A DNA stretch of 64,000 bases, from contig CM061225.1 of NCBI GenBank assembly GCA_030844895.1, positions 102,252,688 to 102,316,687 on the forward strand, written 5' to 3'. The translations under genes were made by a program, and so were the position numbers. The DNA comes from Ambrosia x helenae (lineage: Eukaryota > Streptophyta > Magnoliopsida > Asterales > Asteraceae). The notes under the pieces were generated by a model that worked only from the letters and a program-made list of their open reading frames with translations, made no database searches and was not told the origin of the DNA. Position 1 is the first letter of the stretch. Every line of letters starts with the position of its first letter. This document shows positions 1-11,500 of the stretch, piece by piece.

Positions 1-549
1 AGATAGGCCCGTTGCAGTGGTGTTTAGTGCCCCAGTTGGTGTCTGGCATATTTGCCCATTTGAGTTTATTCAGCAGATGTTGGCCCATGGCCCATCTTTC
101 ATATAGCCGGCCTATGGCCCATCTTTCACATCTTGTTTATTACTGCTGATGTAACGATCCAAGTGAAGAAACACAACTTATTATAAGCCGTTGGATCTGA
201 TCATTGTTGTCCGTTCGATTAAGACAAGAGGCACACTTTCCAGCTATATATACCCTCTATCATCATTCGTTTACCAGTTTTGCAATCTTATTCTTTCATA
301 ATCTCTTTGTCTCTCTCATTCGTCTGAATAGTATAGGGTTTTGATCCTTTATTGTTTGTAGTTCAAATACACCTTGTATCTGTTCTTTGATCATTGTCTT
401 GTTAGTCTGTTGATGGTTTTGAGAGGTTCTTGTTGGTGAGAGATTATTGTTCAGATTGTTACTCAGTTTAGATTGTTTGATTCTTTGATTTGAATAAAGA
501 TCTTTAAGTTTCTGTTTAAGATATCATGTTTGTAATATGGTATCAGAGC
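1..549 (+). mobile_element. Ty1/copia 5' LTR end and primer binding site
   Basis: The start is cut by the window edge. Positions 538-549 read TGGTATCAGAGC, the standard plant primer binding site complementary to the 3' end of initiator tRNA-Met, so the sequence before it is the 5' LTR. A TATA box lies at about 245-252. A TG start near 77-79 is possible but I cannot fix the LTR ends, because no second LTR copy is present. About 590 bp of untranslated leader follow before the gag start at 1136. Confidence 0.8.
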
Positions 550-1135
550 TGAGGCTTTGATTTGAGTTCTTATTGTTCGTCTTCCACTGTAATTAGGGTT
601 TCCTGATCTAAAGAAGGTATTATCTCTTCAGATCATTGGAGGCTTCTGTGAGGATATGGAAACATACGTGGTTAGATCTGGTGATTCAGATCTAGGGTTT
701 CGATCTGGATTGAGCTGGACGTCTAAAGAATCAGATCTATTCTTAAGATCTGTTGACGACTGGATAGCATATTTTCTTTTGTTCTCTGACTTGTAACCCT
801 AAGTGAAGGTTGCAAGTTACGAGTTATTGGCGATCCCTAACTTGGGCTTTATTGGTGAGATCTTTTCATTTTCTCTTTGTGTAGTGTTTGCCCTAAGGAG
901 TCGTATGTTCAGGGCTTGAGTTCCTATGTAGCTTTAAGGTTGGTCTAGATCTTAGGTGGCTCCTGTATAAGGACCTGCGCTGGCACCTTTTGAGTGATGA
1001 ACCAGTGATCGGGATCACCTATACAGCTTCGCTGGTTTTTGTGCTATCTGTTTTCTTGATATTTTTTTTATCTTGTTTGGTTGTTTGTTCTCTGTGTGTG
1101 ATCTGCTGTGGTGTGTATTTCTTGCTTGAATAGTT

Positions 1136-2005
1136 ATGGCCGATGACAATGGTCAAGGTGGAGGGGGTAATGCTATTATTGATCATGTTACCTTGGTCAA
1201 TAAGATCGATGTTGGTGACCCTCTTTACCTTCACCCTAGTGATTCTACTAATTTGACTATTGTTAGCATAAAACTGAAAGGTACTGATTACTACAGTGTA
1301 TGGTATAATGCTATGATTCTTGGTTTACAAATGATGTAATTCCATTGTCCTTACCTAGATACTTAATTCTATGTCTGAAGAATTGTATTTAGGTCAAGTA
1401 TTCTCTAAACTTGCTAGTGATGTTTGGAAAGAACTTAAAGAAACCTATGATAAAATTGATGGTTCTGTGGTCTTGATTTGTATCAGAAGATAAATAGCTT
1501 TAGTCAAGATGGTTTTTCTGTATCTGAGTACTATCAAAAGTTGGATGTTATGTGGGAGCAATTGGATCAAATACTCCAATTACCTCCATGTACTTGTGAT
1601 GCTGCTAGAGACTTTAACAGTTTCAGTCAAATGATTAAACTTATGCAAATCTTAATGGGATTAGACAGCTATTATCAAACTGTTAGAACAAATTTACTAA
1701 CTAGAGATACCTTACCTACTGTTAAAGAAGCTTATGTTGTTGTGCCTAGGGAAGAGTCACACAGGAATGCTAGTGGGGTAAATAAAAAATCTCAAACTGT
1801 TAGTTTTTTGTCTAAAACTGATCAAACCAGTCAGTTTGTTAAGTTTAACAAAAAGTTTGCTAATAAGTCTAATAGCCAATCTACCTTAAAATGTACTCAT
1901 TGCAATAAGAATTGTCATTTGGCTGAAAAGTGTTCTGAGTTGATAGGATATCCCCCTTGGATGAGATCTAGGGGGAATCAATCCAAAAGGATGGGGGGGG
2001 GGTAA
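1136..2005 (+). pseudogene. copia Gag, broken
   Basis: The ATG at 1136 opens a frame with the copia Gag N-terminal pattern (DPLYLHPSD, then a GTDYYSVW block) and stops at 1337-1339. The next part of Gag resumes in another frame from about 1478 and includes the block LDVMWEQLDQILQLPPCTC. It ends with a CCHC zinc knuckle of the form CX2CX4HX4C, which binds RNA in the virus-like particle. The frame closes at 2005 beside a run of nine G. The stop and frame changes make this a dead copy. The family call rests on recognised copia Gag motifs. Confidence 0.8.
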
Positions 2006-2069
2006 TAATAGTAGTAACAATAGTAGTGTTAATACTAATAACCATGTCTCTTATTTAACCACTGAACAA

Positions 2070-3343
2070 ATGACTAAGCTGTTAAGTCTTTTAAGTGAGA
2101 AGGCAAAGGAAAGTCCACAAAGCAGCAATGTCACAGGTAGTTTTTTCTGTGCCAATGTGTATGGTAAACCTGTTTTTGGTTTTGCAAGTTGTGTAGGGAA
2201 TAAGGTTAAAATTGGGTGGATTGTTGATTCAGGGGCAAGTCAACATATGGTAACTAATGATGTTGAGTTAACTGATTACGTTGAAGTGCCTGAATTAAAT
2301 ATTCATGTGAATCACCTGAATGGTACTAAAGCCTTGGTTACAAAAATTGGTAATGTTAATCTTGCTAATGGTGTGGTTTTAAAAGATGTGTTGGTTGTCC
2401 ATGAGTACAAAGTTAATCTTATTTCATTTCACAAACTTGATCGGTTAACCAAGAAAGTCCCAGTGACTGGTAAACAGCTTGAAGGATTGTATCTGCGTGG
2501 CAATACTTGTTTTAACTCTAAGGTGTGTCTTAGTGATAGTGAGTCATATGATATATGGCATGCTAGGTTTAGGGCTGTTCAAATCGCTCGTCGCTCGTGG
2601 ATCGCTCGCCGCTCGTTCGGAAAATGCTCGAAAAATGCTCGTTCGATTGCCCGCTCGGTTGTAAATGAGCTGATCGGCTCGGTTCGGTTTGTAAACGAGC
2701 CAAGCACGAGCAAAGGTCCGCTCGGCTCGGTTCGGCTCGAATAAATTATTATTTATTTATTATATATATAATTATATATATACCCACAAATCATAGTAAT
2801 ATTTACAGATTTATAGATAACATTTGGCCCAATATATGCAAATAAAATATGAATAGTTCGCTTTATCAAATAAAAATTTAATACTAAGTTTAATAGTAAA
2901 ACCTTAAGTCGTAAAATGACAACTTTGACTTCTTTATGTTATTAGTTGTCCACCCCTAGTCGTCGTTTGATATCATCTTATGTTACAAAGCGACAATTGT
3001 TCTCTGTAGTATGCTCATTGCCTAAACCTAAGCCTCATTCTTGGACACTCGGACCTCAATATTAGTGTCCTCATTGGACAGTTACACCTTAGTTGTCACT
3101 CGACAACGAAAACATTGAAGATAACATCCCAATTTCATGGTTGTCCAAATTACTTTTTGCTCGTTTCTCGCTCGACGCTCGCTCGAAAAAATTGCGCTCG
3201 AACAATGCTCGCTCGTTTTTCAGCTCGATTGTAAACGAGCCGCTCAGCTCGGTTCGGTTTGTAAATGAGCCAAGCATGAGCAGAGGTCCGTTCGGTTCGG
3301 CTCGGCTCGTGAACAGCCCTAGCTAGGTTAGGTGATGTGCCGA
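2070..3343 (+). pseudogene. copia protease and GAG-pre-integrase segment, split by a hAT element
   Basis: The frame contains the aspartic protease motif WIVDSGASQHM near 2217 and runs to the start of the GAG-pre-integrase domain (YDIWHAR) at about 2570, where a hAT element interrupts it. On the far side of the insertion (from 3322) the reading resumes within the duplicated target bases as ARLGDVP, the expected continuation of this domain. Beyond about 3343 no integrase, reverse transcriptase or 3' LTR is visible, so the element is truncated. Protease would cleave the Gag-Pol polyprotein; this copy cannot make a working one. Confidence 0.8.
2570..3321. mobile_element. Non-autonomous hAT element, GCTCG family, copy 1
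   Basis: The 752-bp element starts TAGGGCTGTTCA and ends TGAACAGCCCTA, a near-perfect terminal inverted repeat. It is flanked by a perfect 8-bp duplication GCTAGGTT (2562-2569 and 3322-3329), the hAT signature. Both subterminal regions are packed with GCTCG/CGAGC words. The middle is AT-rich with no transposase. The same interior occurs in the copy at 20999-21613. Confidence 0.92.
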
Positions 3344-3990
3344 TAATTTAACATGTTTTATATATGTAATTATCATCCTTTTTACACTTTTATTATGCAA
3401 TTATCTTTATTAAATATAGCTAAAACCTTCCTATGAGATAAATGCAGGTTCTTGGAAGCAAAATGTAAAAAGGAAAAGAAAAGGCACATTTTGAGTGGAG
3501 AACAAGCTTCTAGGAGACAAAAGGGTACAAGGTACAACAACCTTGTCTCTCACATGCAAGTTTTGAAGACCAAGAAATAAAACGACACCAAAGATAACGA
3601 ATTCCCCTCTTTAAATAGAGGGGCCAACCCTCACCTCCCTTAACTTCTCAGTAAACCTATCCCCCTCTCTCTCTAGAGTTACTCTCTCTAATGAAACTTT
3701 CATCAGTGCGCCAAAGCCACAAAGCATACGAGCTGCTGTAGTAGCATACTAGCAGCTCACAACCATGCTGGTTCTCATAACCACACTGGTTCTTACGACT
3801 GCGTTAAGCCATCAAGTTAGGTAGCCTGATGTCGCATCAGCTCCTAGCTAACCGTTGGGTTTCGACTAACACCACTAATACTTCTTCCGGTCATCAACTC
3901 AATCAAGATGACCCCAAATGCATTTGTTCGGTGAGTTTGTTGCCACACTTGTAACAAACAATTTGTAAAGTGTCACTTTCTTGAAGGTTC
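3344..3990. other. Spacer without a recognisable gene
   Basis: No coding frame is supported. A short TATA-like motif with a following CT-rich stretch (about 3610-3680) looks like a promoter or LTR relic, but no matching second copy or element ends were found. Confidence 0.4.
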
Positions 3991-3993
3991 AGA

Positions 3994-4001
3994 TATAAAA
4001 G
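3994..4001 (+). promoter_or_regulatory. TATA box of the 4.1-kb gene
   Basis: TATAAAAG lies about 100 bp upstream of the ATG at 4095 and is followed by a CT-rich leader (about 4040-4090), a common arrangement in plant core promoters. Confidence 0.6.
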
Positions 4002-4094
4002 GAAAACAGATTTTAAATGTCTCATAAATACCTTAATCACTTTTATTCCCTCACTCCCTCTCTCTTCCCCCTCCCTATCTTTCTCTCTGCAACA

Positions 4095-4553
4095 ATGGCG
4101 GAAAAACAGAGTGACGAAAAACAAGATAACTTTAAGGCATTTGTGAGTTCAGTCGCTGAAGAAGCGCTCAGATCAGCGTATGCTAGCGCGATATTCTTAT
4201 GCAGTGGTCTTATATCGGACGCTGAGGCGATTCTAAACGATATTAGTGTTAACCTAAGAGACGAAGTGAAGTTCACCGTGTATCAAATGGGTAGGGGAAT
4301 AAAAACGTTAGGAATCGGCCTCTACAGCAAAGCAGAGGCGCTTGCTACCAGATATCTGTCTGTGGAATCTCATACGGTGCCGGAGACGGATCTTCTGCAG
4401 ATGCTTCTTGCACTTAACCTTCGTCTCGACAAACTCGAGCGAGAGGTTCGTGAAATGCAAGCGGAACGTTCTCGTTCTGGTTCTGTTGGACTTCAGTTGG
4501 TTGAGAGAAACTTAAGGTTGCACTTTGAAAAGGCAATTTTCTCCCTGTATTAA
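4095..4553 (+). CDS. Small protein of unknown function (152 aa)
   Basis: I do not recognise this protein. The start at 4095 is preferred over the in-frame ATG at 4017, because it sits in a good plant context (AACAATGG) just after a CT-rich leader, 100 bp after a TATA box. The 152 residues are acidic and lysine-rich at the N-terminus (MAEKQSDEKQD), then probably helical. A leucine/charge pattern around residues 100-122 (LNLRLDKLEREVREMQAE) looks like a short coiled coil. There is no signal peptide, membrane segment or zinc motif. The frame is unbroken and unlike its degraded neighbours. A splice donor near 4516 is possible, so the true C-terminus may lie in an unseen exon. It could be a real lineage-specific gene or a retained first exon. 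Confidence 0.5.
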   Translation: MAEKQSDEKQDNFKAFVSSVAEEALRSAYASAIFLCSGLISDAEAILNDISVNLRDEVKFTVYQMGRGIKTLGIGLYSKAEALATRYLSVESHTVPETDLLQMLLALNLRLDKLEREVREMQAERSRSGSVGLQLVERNLRLHFEKAIFSLY

Positions 4554-5454
4554 ATTTTAACAGAGCAGAAATTTATAGTGCTTTCTGCAATATGCTGTGA
4601 CAAGGCAGAAAAAACAAAAATACATTTTAGAGGGTGGGGGGGGCAACCTGCGATATACAGAGAGTGAGCAGGCTCTTTTTCTCTTGTTTGACCCTTTCTA
4701 ATCACCCATTTTAGAAACTCATGCAGTCTAAAGAGACATTTGAATTCCTGTGAAAAGAGAAAATAGTAAAAAAAACACAGATTAAAAGCTTAAAATGGGT
4801 CTGAATGAGTAGGGTAAAGCAAAAGTTGAGGTAGAAAAACCTCAAATACATTTAAATTTTAATCTTTAACAGGTTACGGATAAACTAAATAAAAAAACAG
4901 CTTTAAAATAAATAAACCTGAAATGCATCCCTGCTTGTAATACAATACTATTACTAAAAATCAATGTAGAGAAAACAAAACTATAATCTTCCAATGAACA
5001 TTTTTGACATCATTAATTTTAGTTTATTTTTCTTATACAGCTGAGCCGCCTACATGTATAATCATTTTTATAAAACCTAAAGTGTAATGGTGATGCTATT
5101 ATGCAAATATAACCCAAACAAACAATTACTATATTCTAAGACGGATTTGACAACTAATAAAGATGGATAACATAGCTTTATACTACCAACTATCCATGTA
5201 ATCTATTTTTTTTAACCATCATATATCATAAATAGTTGCAAGATTTAATCCCCAAAAGTATATTAATCTATCTAAAATTAAATAAAAAGAATTACATATT
5301 TTGGATTTTTATACATTCCTGCACAGTTTTGATAGCAAGTAAGTACTTTAAACACCACTTATAAGTGCTTATTAGTAATTATAAAATGGTGAAGTTCTTT
5401 TAAAATAACAAGCATGTACAATGTAAAATTTACAAAAAAAAATGAAACTAATAC
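4554..5454. other. AT-rich spacer
   Basis: I see no gene here. The stretch has many stops in all frames, short A and T runs, and a run of seven G near 4637. Confidence 0.5.
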
Positions 5455-5549
5455 CTGAAGAAGCCTCCATTGTGAATTCGGCCAACGATTTTGATCAGTA
5501 ACATGAACAGTAGAAACAATCCGCATGAACCAACTTATTCTAGAAGGAT
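5455..5549 (-). pseudogene. Orphan exon, unrecognised
   Basis: On the minus strand a 95-nt open segment is bounded by a good acceptor (CTGCAG) and donor (CAG/GTATTA). It reads DPSRISWFMRIVSTVHVTDQ followed by NRWPNSQWRLLQ. The composition is protein-like, but I cannot name the family. It lies 3' of the kinesin remnant on the same strand and may come from the same lost gene. Confidence 0.35.
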
Positions 5550-5589
5550 CCTGCAGATTACAATGATGTAGAGTAAATGTGTCAAAACG

Positions 5590-5806
5590 ACATATAATGG
5601 GTCGAGCCATGTTAGACAGACTTAGAACGGGTCAGGCCAGGTTAGGCTGACTTAAAACGAGTCGAGCCATGTTAGACTGATTTAAAACGGGTCGAGCCAG
5701 GTTAGCCCGACTTGAAACGGTTTGGGCCAGGTTAGACCAACTTAAAACAGGTCGGGACAGGTTAGACCGACTTAAAACAGGTCAGACCAGGTTAGAAAGT
5801 TAAAAT
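5590..5806. repeat. 30-bp minisatellite, about 7 copies
   Basis: Imperfect tandem units of 30 bp recur, with a core close to ACGGGTCGAGCCAGGTTAGA followed by CCGACTTAAA. Copies differ at several positions, so the array is old. Confidence 0.8.
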
Positions 5807-5849
5807 GTACAGTAAAATAAAAAGATAATAAAAGAAACTTTCACAATAC

Positions 5850-5979
5850 CTTTGTGAAAAAAGATGTTTCACAGACCATGGCGAGCTTTGCATTATCATC
5901 AAGAGACTCTTTTAGTAAAAAATCAACTTCGAGTCTCGATATGGAATGTGCCTCTATTTTTTACTTTGAGAAACCCCGT
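5850..5979 (-). pseudogene. Kinesin motor-domain exon remnant (kinesin-12 like)
   Basis: Minus-strand reading gives GVSQSKK, a stop, then RHIPYRDSKL. After a one-base frame change come LLKES and NAKLAMVC. This is the conserved end of the kinesin motor domain (HIPYRDSKLT..LL..SLGGNAK). The AKLAMVC form is what I recall from plant kinesin-12 / phragmoplast-orienting kinesins. Splice-like ends are kept (acceptor TTTCAG above 5979, donor AAG/GTATTG below 5850). The stop and frameshift show it is dead. Confidence 0.75.
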
Positions 5980-7566
5980 CTGAAATACTTACCAAATTCC
6001 TACAAAGGGAACACAAAAATTAATTAAATTATAAATATAAATATACAGGTGTAAACGGCTAACGAAAATTTCAGTCACTTCAATCCAACAAAACACCAAA
6101 GATTTGGTAATTGAAAACCAACACTGAACCGTTAAAAACTAGAACCGAACCGAACCGTTACTTGGTTCCGATTTGGTTTCACGGTTTTAGCTTATACGAA
6201 ATGTATAAAACAAGTTACCCAAAAATAACTAACAATCTAAATAAAAAAACTTTAGCCTACATAAATGAAATGAATTAAAAATACGTAGCTAGTAGAATTA
6301 ACATATCAATCACTAAACTACACTTAACTATTAGGATATCACATAAAGTGAGAAAAAATATTAGTGGAAATGAACTTTTCTTCGGTATCTCTCATGAGAA
6401 CAACAACATATTTGTCTTTAGCGACCACATATCAGACGCTCGTTTCTAAATACGTTTGTATACAATAATCTTAAACAAGAAACTAACATTAATACTAAAA
6501 AAGTCGATCTAAACACAGACCACCATATCTTAGCCCAATTTTACTTTTACTAAACCTAAAAGAAAAAATAAATAATCACATATAAAATTGACTTGAAAAC
6601 ATTATCGTACAGTCAAATTACTAAGACTAAAGCACTCATGTCCAAACACAGTTTGAACATGTCAGTTTTGGTTTAAACACAACTTAAAATCTTAAAAATC
6701 AAGAAACTTACCCAAACTTAACCTAAAAGTAATTGCAATACGTGATGACCAAACGAATATAAAAACAGAATCCAAAAAGAAATAACCTTTCTCAAATCAG
6801 AAAAAATAAGAGTTTAGATTTATCTCTTATCCAAAGCTAATTCACCCACGTAACCTGTTCGAATGGCCACCACAATCACAACTTGAGTCATGGTTGATTC
6901 CAGTCATCACTTGAGCAGTTGTTATGTCTTGAATCATCGTAGTCGGAAGTCGTTTTGGGTTACCAGAAGCTTGTCGGAGAAGCTAGAATAACCTAAACAG
7001 TTCCAAACAATTCCAATCTATACGAAAATCGAAACATATATCAAAATGAGGAATGTTAGAAAACTCATCAACAACCCAAACGTACCTGGTGTGAAAGATC
7101 CAAATTTAGATTTTACGGATCTAAACGAAATATTGCGTGAAACTGAAAACAAAGCTACCTCAATCGGAGGTGTTGTAGCTGACCGAAAAAAGCATGAGAC
7201 TCGTCAGATCTTACCTTGATTCAACAGATCTGAAACCTAATGCCACAGTCGAAGCTCTTGAGTGCTCACCGGAGCGTGACCGTTGATGAAAGTCGGAATC
7301 TTTGTCGATTTGAAGAAATATTCATCCATATGGTGCAATCGTGATGAAAGCAGCTTAAGGTAATTGAATCGCCAGAGAGAGAGAGAAAGGGGCAAATAAT
7401 TTTTTGAGATGTGAGATCTGATATGAAAATCCCGTGTTTTTTTATGTGCATAATAGACTTCTACATGATGCATCATAACTTGCACCCTTTAAAAGTTTAA
7501 GAGTTTTTATGCATTGATTCTTGTACAAGATGCTTTAAAGGCTTGTAAAGTGGCAAATGACCATTC
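5980..7566. other. Spacer with degenerate repeat
   Basis: No gene is supported. At about 6045-6190 there is a degenerate stretch with GAACCGAACCG words like those in the hAT element at 62412-63242, perhaps an old relic of that family. Confidence 0.4.
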
Positions 7567-7593
7567 TTGCCTCTCCTATGTGTTGTTAGGGGA

Positions 7594-7872
7594 ATGGGCC
7601 AGCTACAGTTGGTGGAGACCCAACCGAACCCCAACCCCAATTTCACCCCAAACCCTCCTGCTCGGGAGCCAACCGAGGAGGAGTACGAAGTAGTTAGAGC
7701 TGCTATGGATGAGGAACGATACTATGTATCAACTCCTGAGTATTGCCACATCCGCTGGGACGGTAGATCCGACGGTCGTGATAGCGATCGTTTCGTGTCT
7801 TCACCAGAGTGCACTTTAGAGGACTGTGATAATTATTCTCTGTATGGGAGAAAATTAGGATTAATTATGTAA
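7594..7872 (+). CDS. Short ORF of unknown origin
   Basis: This open frame starts MGQLQLVETQPNPNPNF and is rich in Pro/Asn, then acidic (REPTEEEYEVV), then has a DGRSDGRDSD stretch. A longer version starts at 7567. I recognise no domain. It is followed directly by short AT-rich direct repeats and lies in transposon-like spacer, so a transposon fragment is as likely as a gene. Confidence 0.25.
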   Translation: MGQLQLVETQPNPNPNFTPNPPAREPTEEEYEVVRAAMDEERYYVSTPEYCHIRWDGRSDGRDSDRFVSSPECTLEDCDNYSLYGRKLGLIM

Positions 7873-7950
7873 TGTTTAAATAACTAGTTTAGGATTATGT
7901 AGTGTTTAAATAAGTAATTTAGGATTATGTAATGTTTAAATTAATATTAG
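7853..7950. repeat. Three short direct repeats
   Basis: A unit of about 30 bp beginning TTAGGATTATGTA and ending in GTTTAAAT occurs three times in a row with small changes. Confidence 0.6.
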
Positions 7951-8590
7951 TTGTGTGTTTTAATATTATTTGTAAATTTTTTAATAACATTTGTCTTTTT
8001 TTTTTTTTTTACTTTTAGTTAAATAGTTTAAAAAAATAATAAAATAAACAACCAATCAAAAACAGGGGCCTTATCTTTTTCCCACTACCACTGCACTTTA
8101 TTTTCACTTCAAGCCCCATGCTAACTCAGCTGTCACGTGGATCAATCAGAAACAGCGACCTTATATTTTTCCCTTCCCCACTACACATGGTCTTAGGCTA
8201 TATGTAATGGTTTCACTAAAAGTTGTGTTACGTCAATGTCACGTAGGCACAAGTGGTTTTACGAACTACTTTTACTAAAATTTGTAATGTCTTTACATTG
8301 AAATTAAATAAAAGAAAAAAGTACAAATAAAATGAGTGTGCAATGTGTGCGTGTGATTGATCAAAAAAGTATAAATATTAGATGACATTTGTGTAATATC
8401 TCAAAATTGCTCATGAAAAGGTAAACAAAAATTTTTTAACAGAAATGTTACACAGATGTGTCAATTCTGTCTTCTGAACAAATGGTACAAACAAGGGCAA
8501 GATATCAGCACTTATGGCAATTCTTATTCTTTTAATAAAATAATAATAGCATGACACATACAATAAGATTGACAGTGACACAAAAGAACT

Positions 8591-11500
8591 TTAAAATCGC
8601 TCAAAAGATGAAGAAGTTAAAAGGGAGTCTTCAAGCTCTTTAAAACCTCTGTAAACCGCGTCTGTTTGGTTCTGTGGCAATGCCAGTCTTCGCACTTCAG
8701 TCATATACCTGTTGACCCACGCATAAGAAAAAAACAATTACTCCGTAGAATTATGTATGTGACTAGAGAGGCAGAGACCAAACAAAACCAACGCGTTTGT
8801 AAATTCCTTTGAACTGGGACCAAACATTATTTCAGAAGCAAACAGGTTAATTGAGTCGGGTAAGGAAAGATCTAGCCAAAAAGGGTACGTGTCAAAAGTT
8901 GCCCAGAGTGAAGTTCTGATGCATACGACCGATAAAAGTTTAAATATATAGTTTCTATAATCACATTGAAGTATTTAACACGTTAATTATTTGTAAAAAA
9001 AAAACTTAAAAATTGGACAAAATAAGTTTGTGGGTCTGTGTCAACCGAACTCACTTCTAGCATAAAACATTACCCACTATGACTTGTTAGTTGTTACCCA
9101 AACAGCCTAATTTGCCACATTTACTGACCAGTTTGGTTGATTTGGGCCTTATATTAGAGACGACTGACGAGACGGTTTTACTAAAAAAAACCAAAGAAAG
9201 TTTACCTGTTTGCAGCACTTGCAATCTTATCACGAATTCCATGGTTTATAGCAGTTCTTTGATCCATTGAAAATGTTCCACGAAGAATGAGTGAAGATCC
9301 AATTGGGCTTGAACCCATTCCACGTGTAGAAGTAGACATGACCCATTCCCGAAGCACAACTAGCACTGATCGCAAAAGCCTCAATTTCAGGGTTGGTGAC
9401 AGCAAAACTGCACCACTAGATAACAACTGATCATATGTGTTCAAAACCGGTTCTACTGTCCCCTTGCAAGCTGCCAAAAGAGCTCTTGCAACATCCTCAT
9501 CACCAACAATTTCAGCCCCTGAAACAAATCGATCCTGCACAAAAAATATAAATTGTTTATCAAACATCTAAAAATGCATTTCAAGACTCTATAGATCCTA
9601 ATAAACAAGAGAGTCCATACCAATGCAGCTTTCTCAAGATGTAAACATAATGTTTCCAGAGGTAAAACGGCACTGTCTCCAGGATAAACATGTGAACCAA
9701 TCCTCTTTAATACAGAACAAGCTTCGGCAATACCACCCTTTGAGAGAGCTTGATCCATTAGTCGGCCCCATGTGTCCCTTACAATGCTACTGTCAGTATC
9801 ACCACTGTAGCTTGCGAAATATAGCATTTCTAAACATATCTGAAAGCAAAAGAATAAATAAAAATTGTAAAATATCAGTCTTAAATGCTTTATATCATAA
9901 AAATTTCCAAAACTATCGAAAATGAGAAGGAAAAGTATTATACCTCCCAAAGCTCAAATGGAACAGCATATTCATTATATAATTGTGTGATACTTTTTAA
10001 ATCCAATGATAGCTCATTCACTTTTTCCTTTACAGCTTGAAGAAATTCAGCTTCGGAATTATTTGGGGCAGATTCTGATGTACTAGGAGCAGACTCTAAC
10101 TTAGAAACAAGCCTCTCAAGTTCCTCTTTGATTTTTATTTGGAATTGTAAAACAGTTAGTTTCCCCTCAAGCAAATCTAGTAAGCCACTATCTCTAGAAG
10201 GATTAGTTAAACTGTCATCATTACTTGCACTTTTTGCCTGAATAACCGCATTGCTTAGGTATTGGCGCCTGAAATTGAAAAAGGTATACAGGAAATATTG
10301 CTCAATCCAGTTATAAAGATATAGAAGTTAACTTCATGATTTGAAAAGATGGCTGCAAAGATATTATAAGGTACCTTTGATCGAGTGTGGGAAAATTTTC
10401 CAAACCGTTGGATCGCCTTTCTGCCAACCGTAGTAATACATGTGCTGCAAGAACATGCTGCCTTTTTAGCACATAGTAACGTGCTAAAAGCTCAAAGTAT
10501 TTTGTTTGGTGAGCAGGAATGGGTGCTCCTGAATGTCCTAGTGGAGAAGCTCCCGCTGAGGATGCAGAAAGAGCCCGGCCTAGACAAAAACAAATAAAAA
10601 GGATGAACAGTAAGACTTTATTATCAAAATTTAACCCAATTGCTTATGAATGAGTTAATTTAGCATGTGTTTCATCTCTAAAAAGGCCAAATAGGTAAAA
10701 AGACAAATATGTTTGCTTAAAAAGAAACAGGTCAAAACTTCACCCAAAGTGAGCTAATAATACATATAACCTCAGTTTTATACACAAAAAAAGATGATTA
10801 TCACAATAACACAAAGTACTACTTCAATAACCACGCACAAAGTTATTTATAAAAAGGTTAATAACTGAGACATTCCAATTAACTCAACCTGGACCATTTC
10901 AACACGTGCAAAATATTGCCCATTTTTTACCCAACCATATCATTTGCACTCTACAAAGATGCTACAAGATTGTCATCTTGCAAAGCGATAAAACAATAAT
11001 GTGACATTATAGACTAGGTCCAAATTAAAATTGTCTTAACCAAAAGACAGATGAAAACCTCTTGTGTAGGCTCACGGCCCGCGTTCTGTAAGAAAGGTAC
11101 TAGATCAGGCCCACCGAACTCCAGGAGTTCATCCTCAAGCCCTAAATCAATCAGGGTTCGGTACAGATATTCATGAAAGATTCTATCAGATGACTGCACC
11201 CCAAGCTGAATAATCTGGCATATGTATTTCTTCCTAGCAGCTGGATTAAAGAAGACTGTGCAGATGGTCTGATGGGTGAACCGAATTCTCTCTGTGAGGT
11301 TTCGCCTTTTAGAGACCGTAAAGCACTAGTGATGATGTCATAGCACCGTTGTCTCTGAGCAAATGCATGGGCCCGAGCTCCAGCATCCAGTTGTTCATTC
11401 ATAGCATCTCCTGCAGGGTCTAGAGCCTGTGCCTTTTGTAGAGGCAATCTAACCACAGCTTCATAAAATCTGCAGTTTTTTTGTAGTCAAGAATTAAAGG

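Noticed and set aside
538..549. tRNA gene fragment
   Set aside because: It is only the 12-base complement of the tRNA-Met 3' end, a primer binding site.
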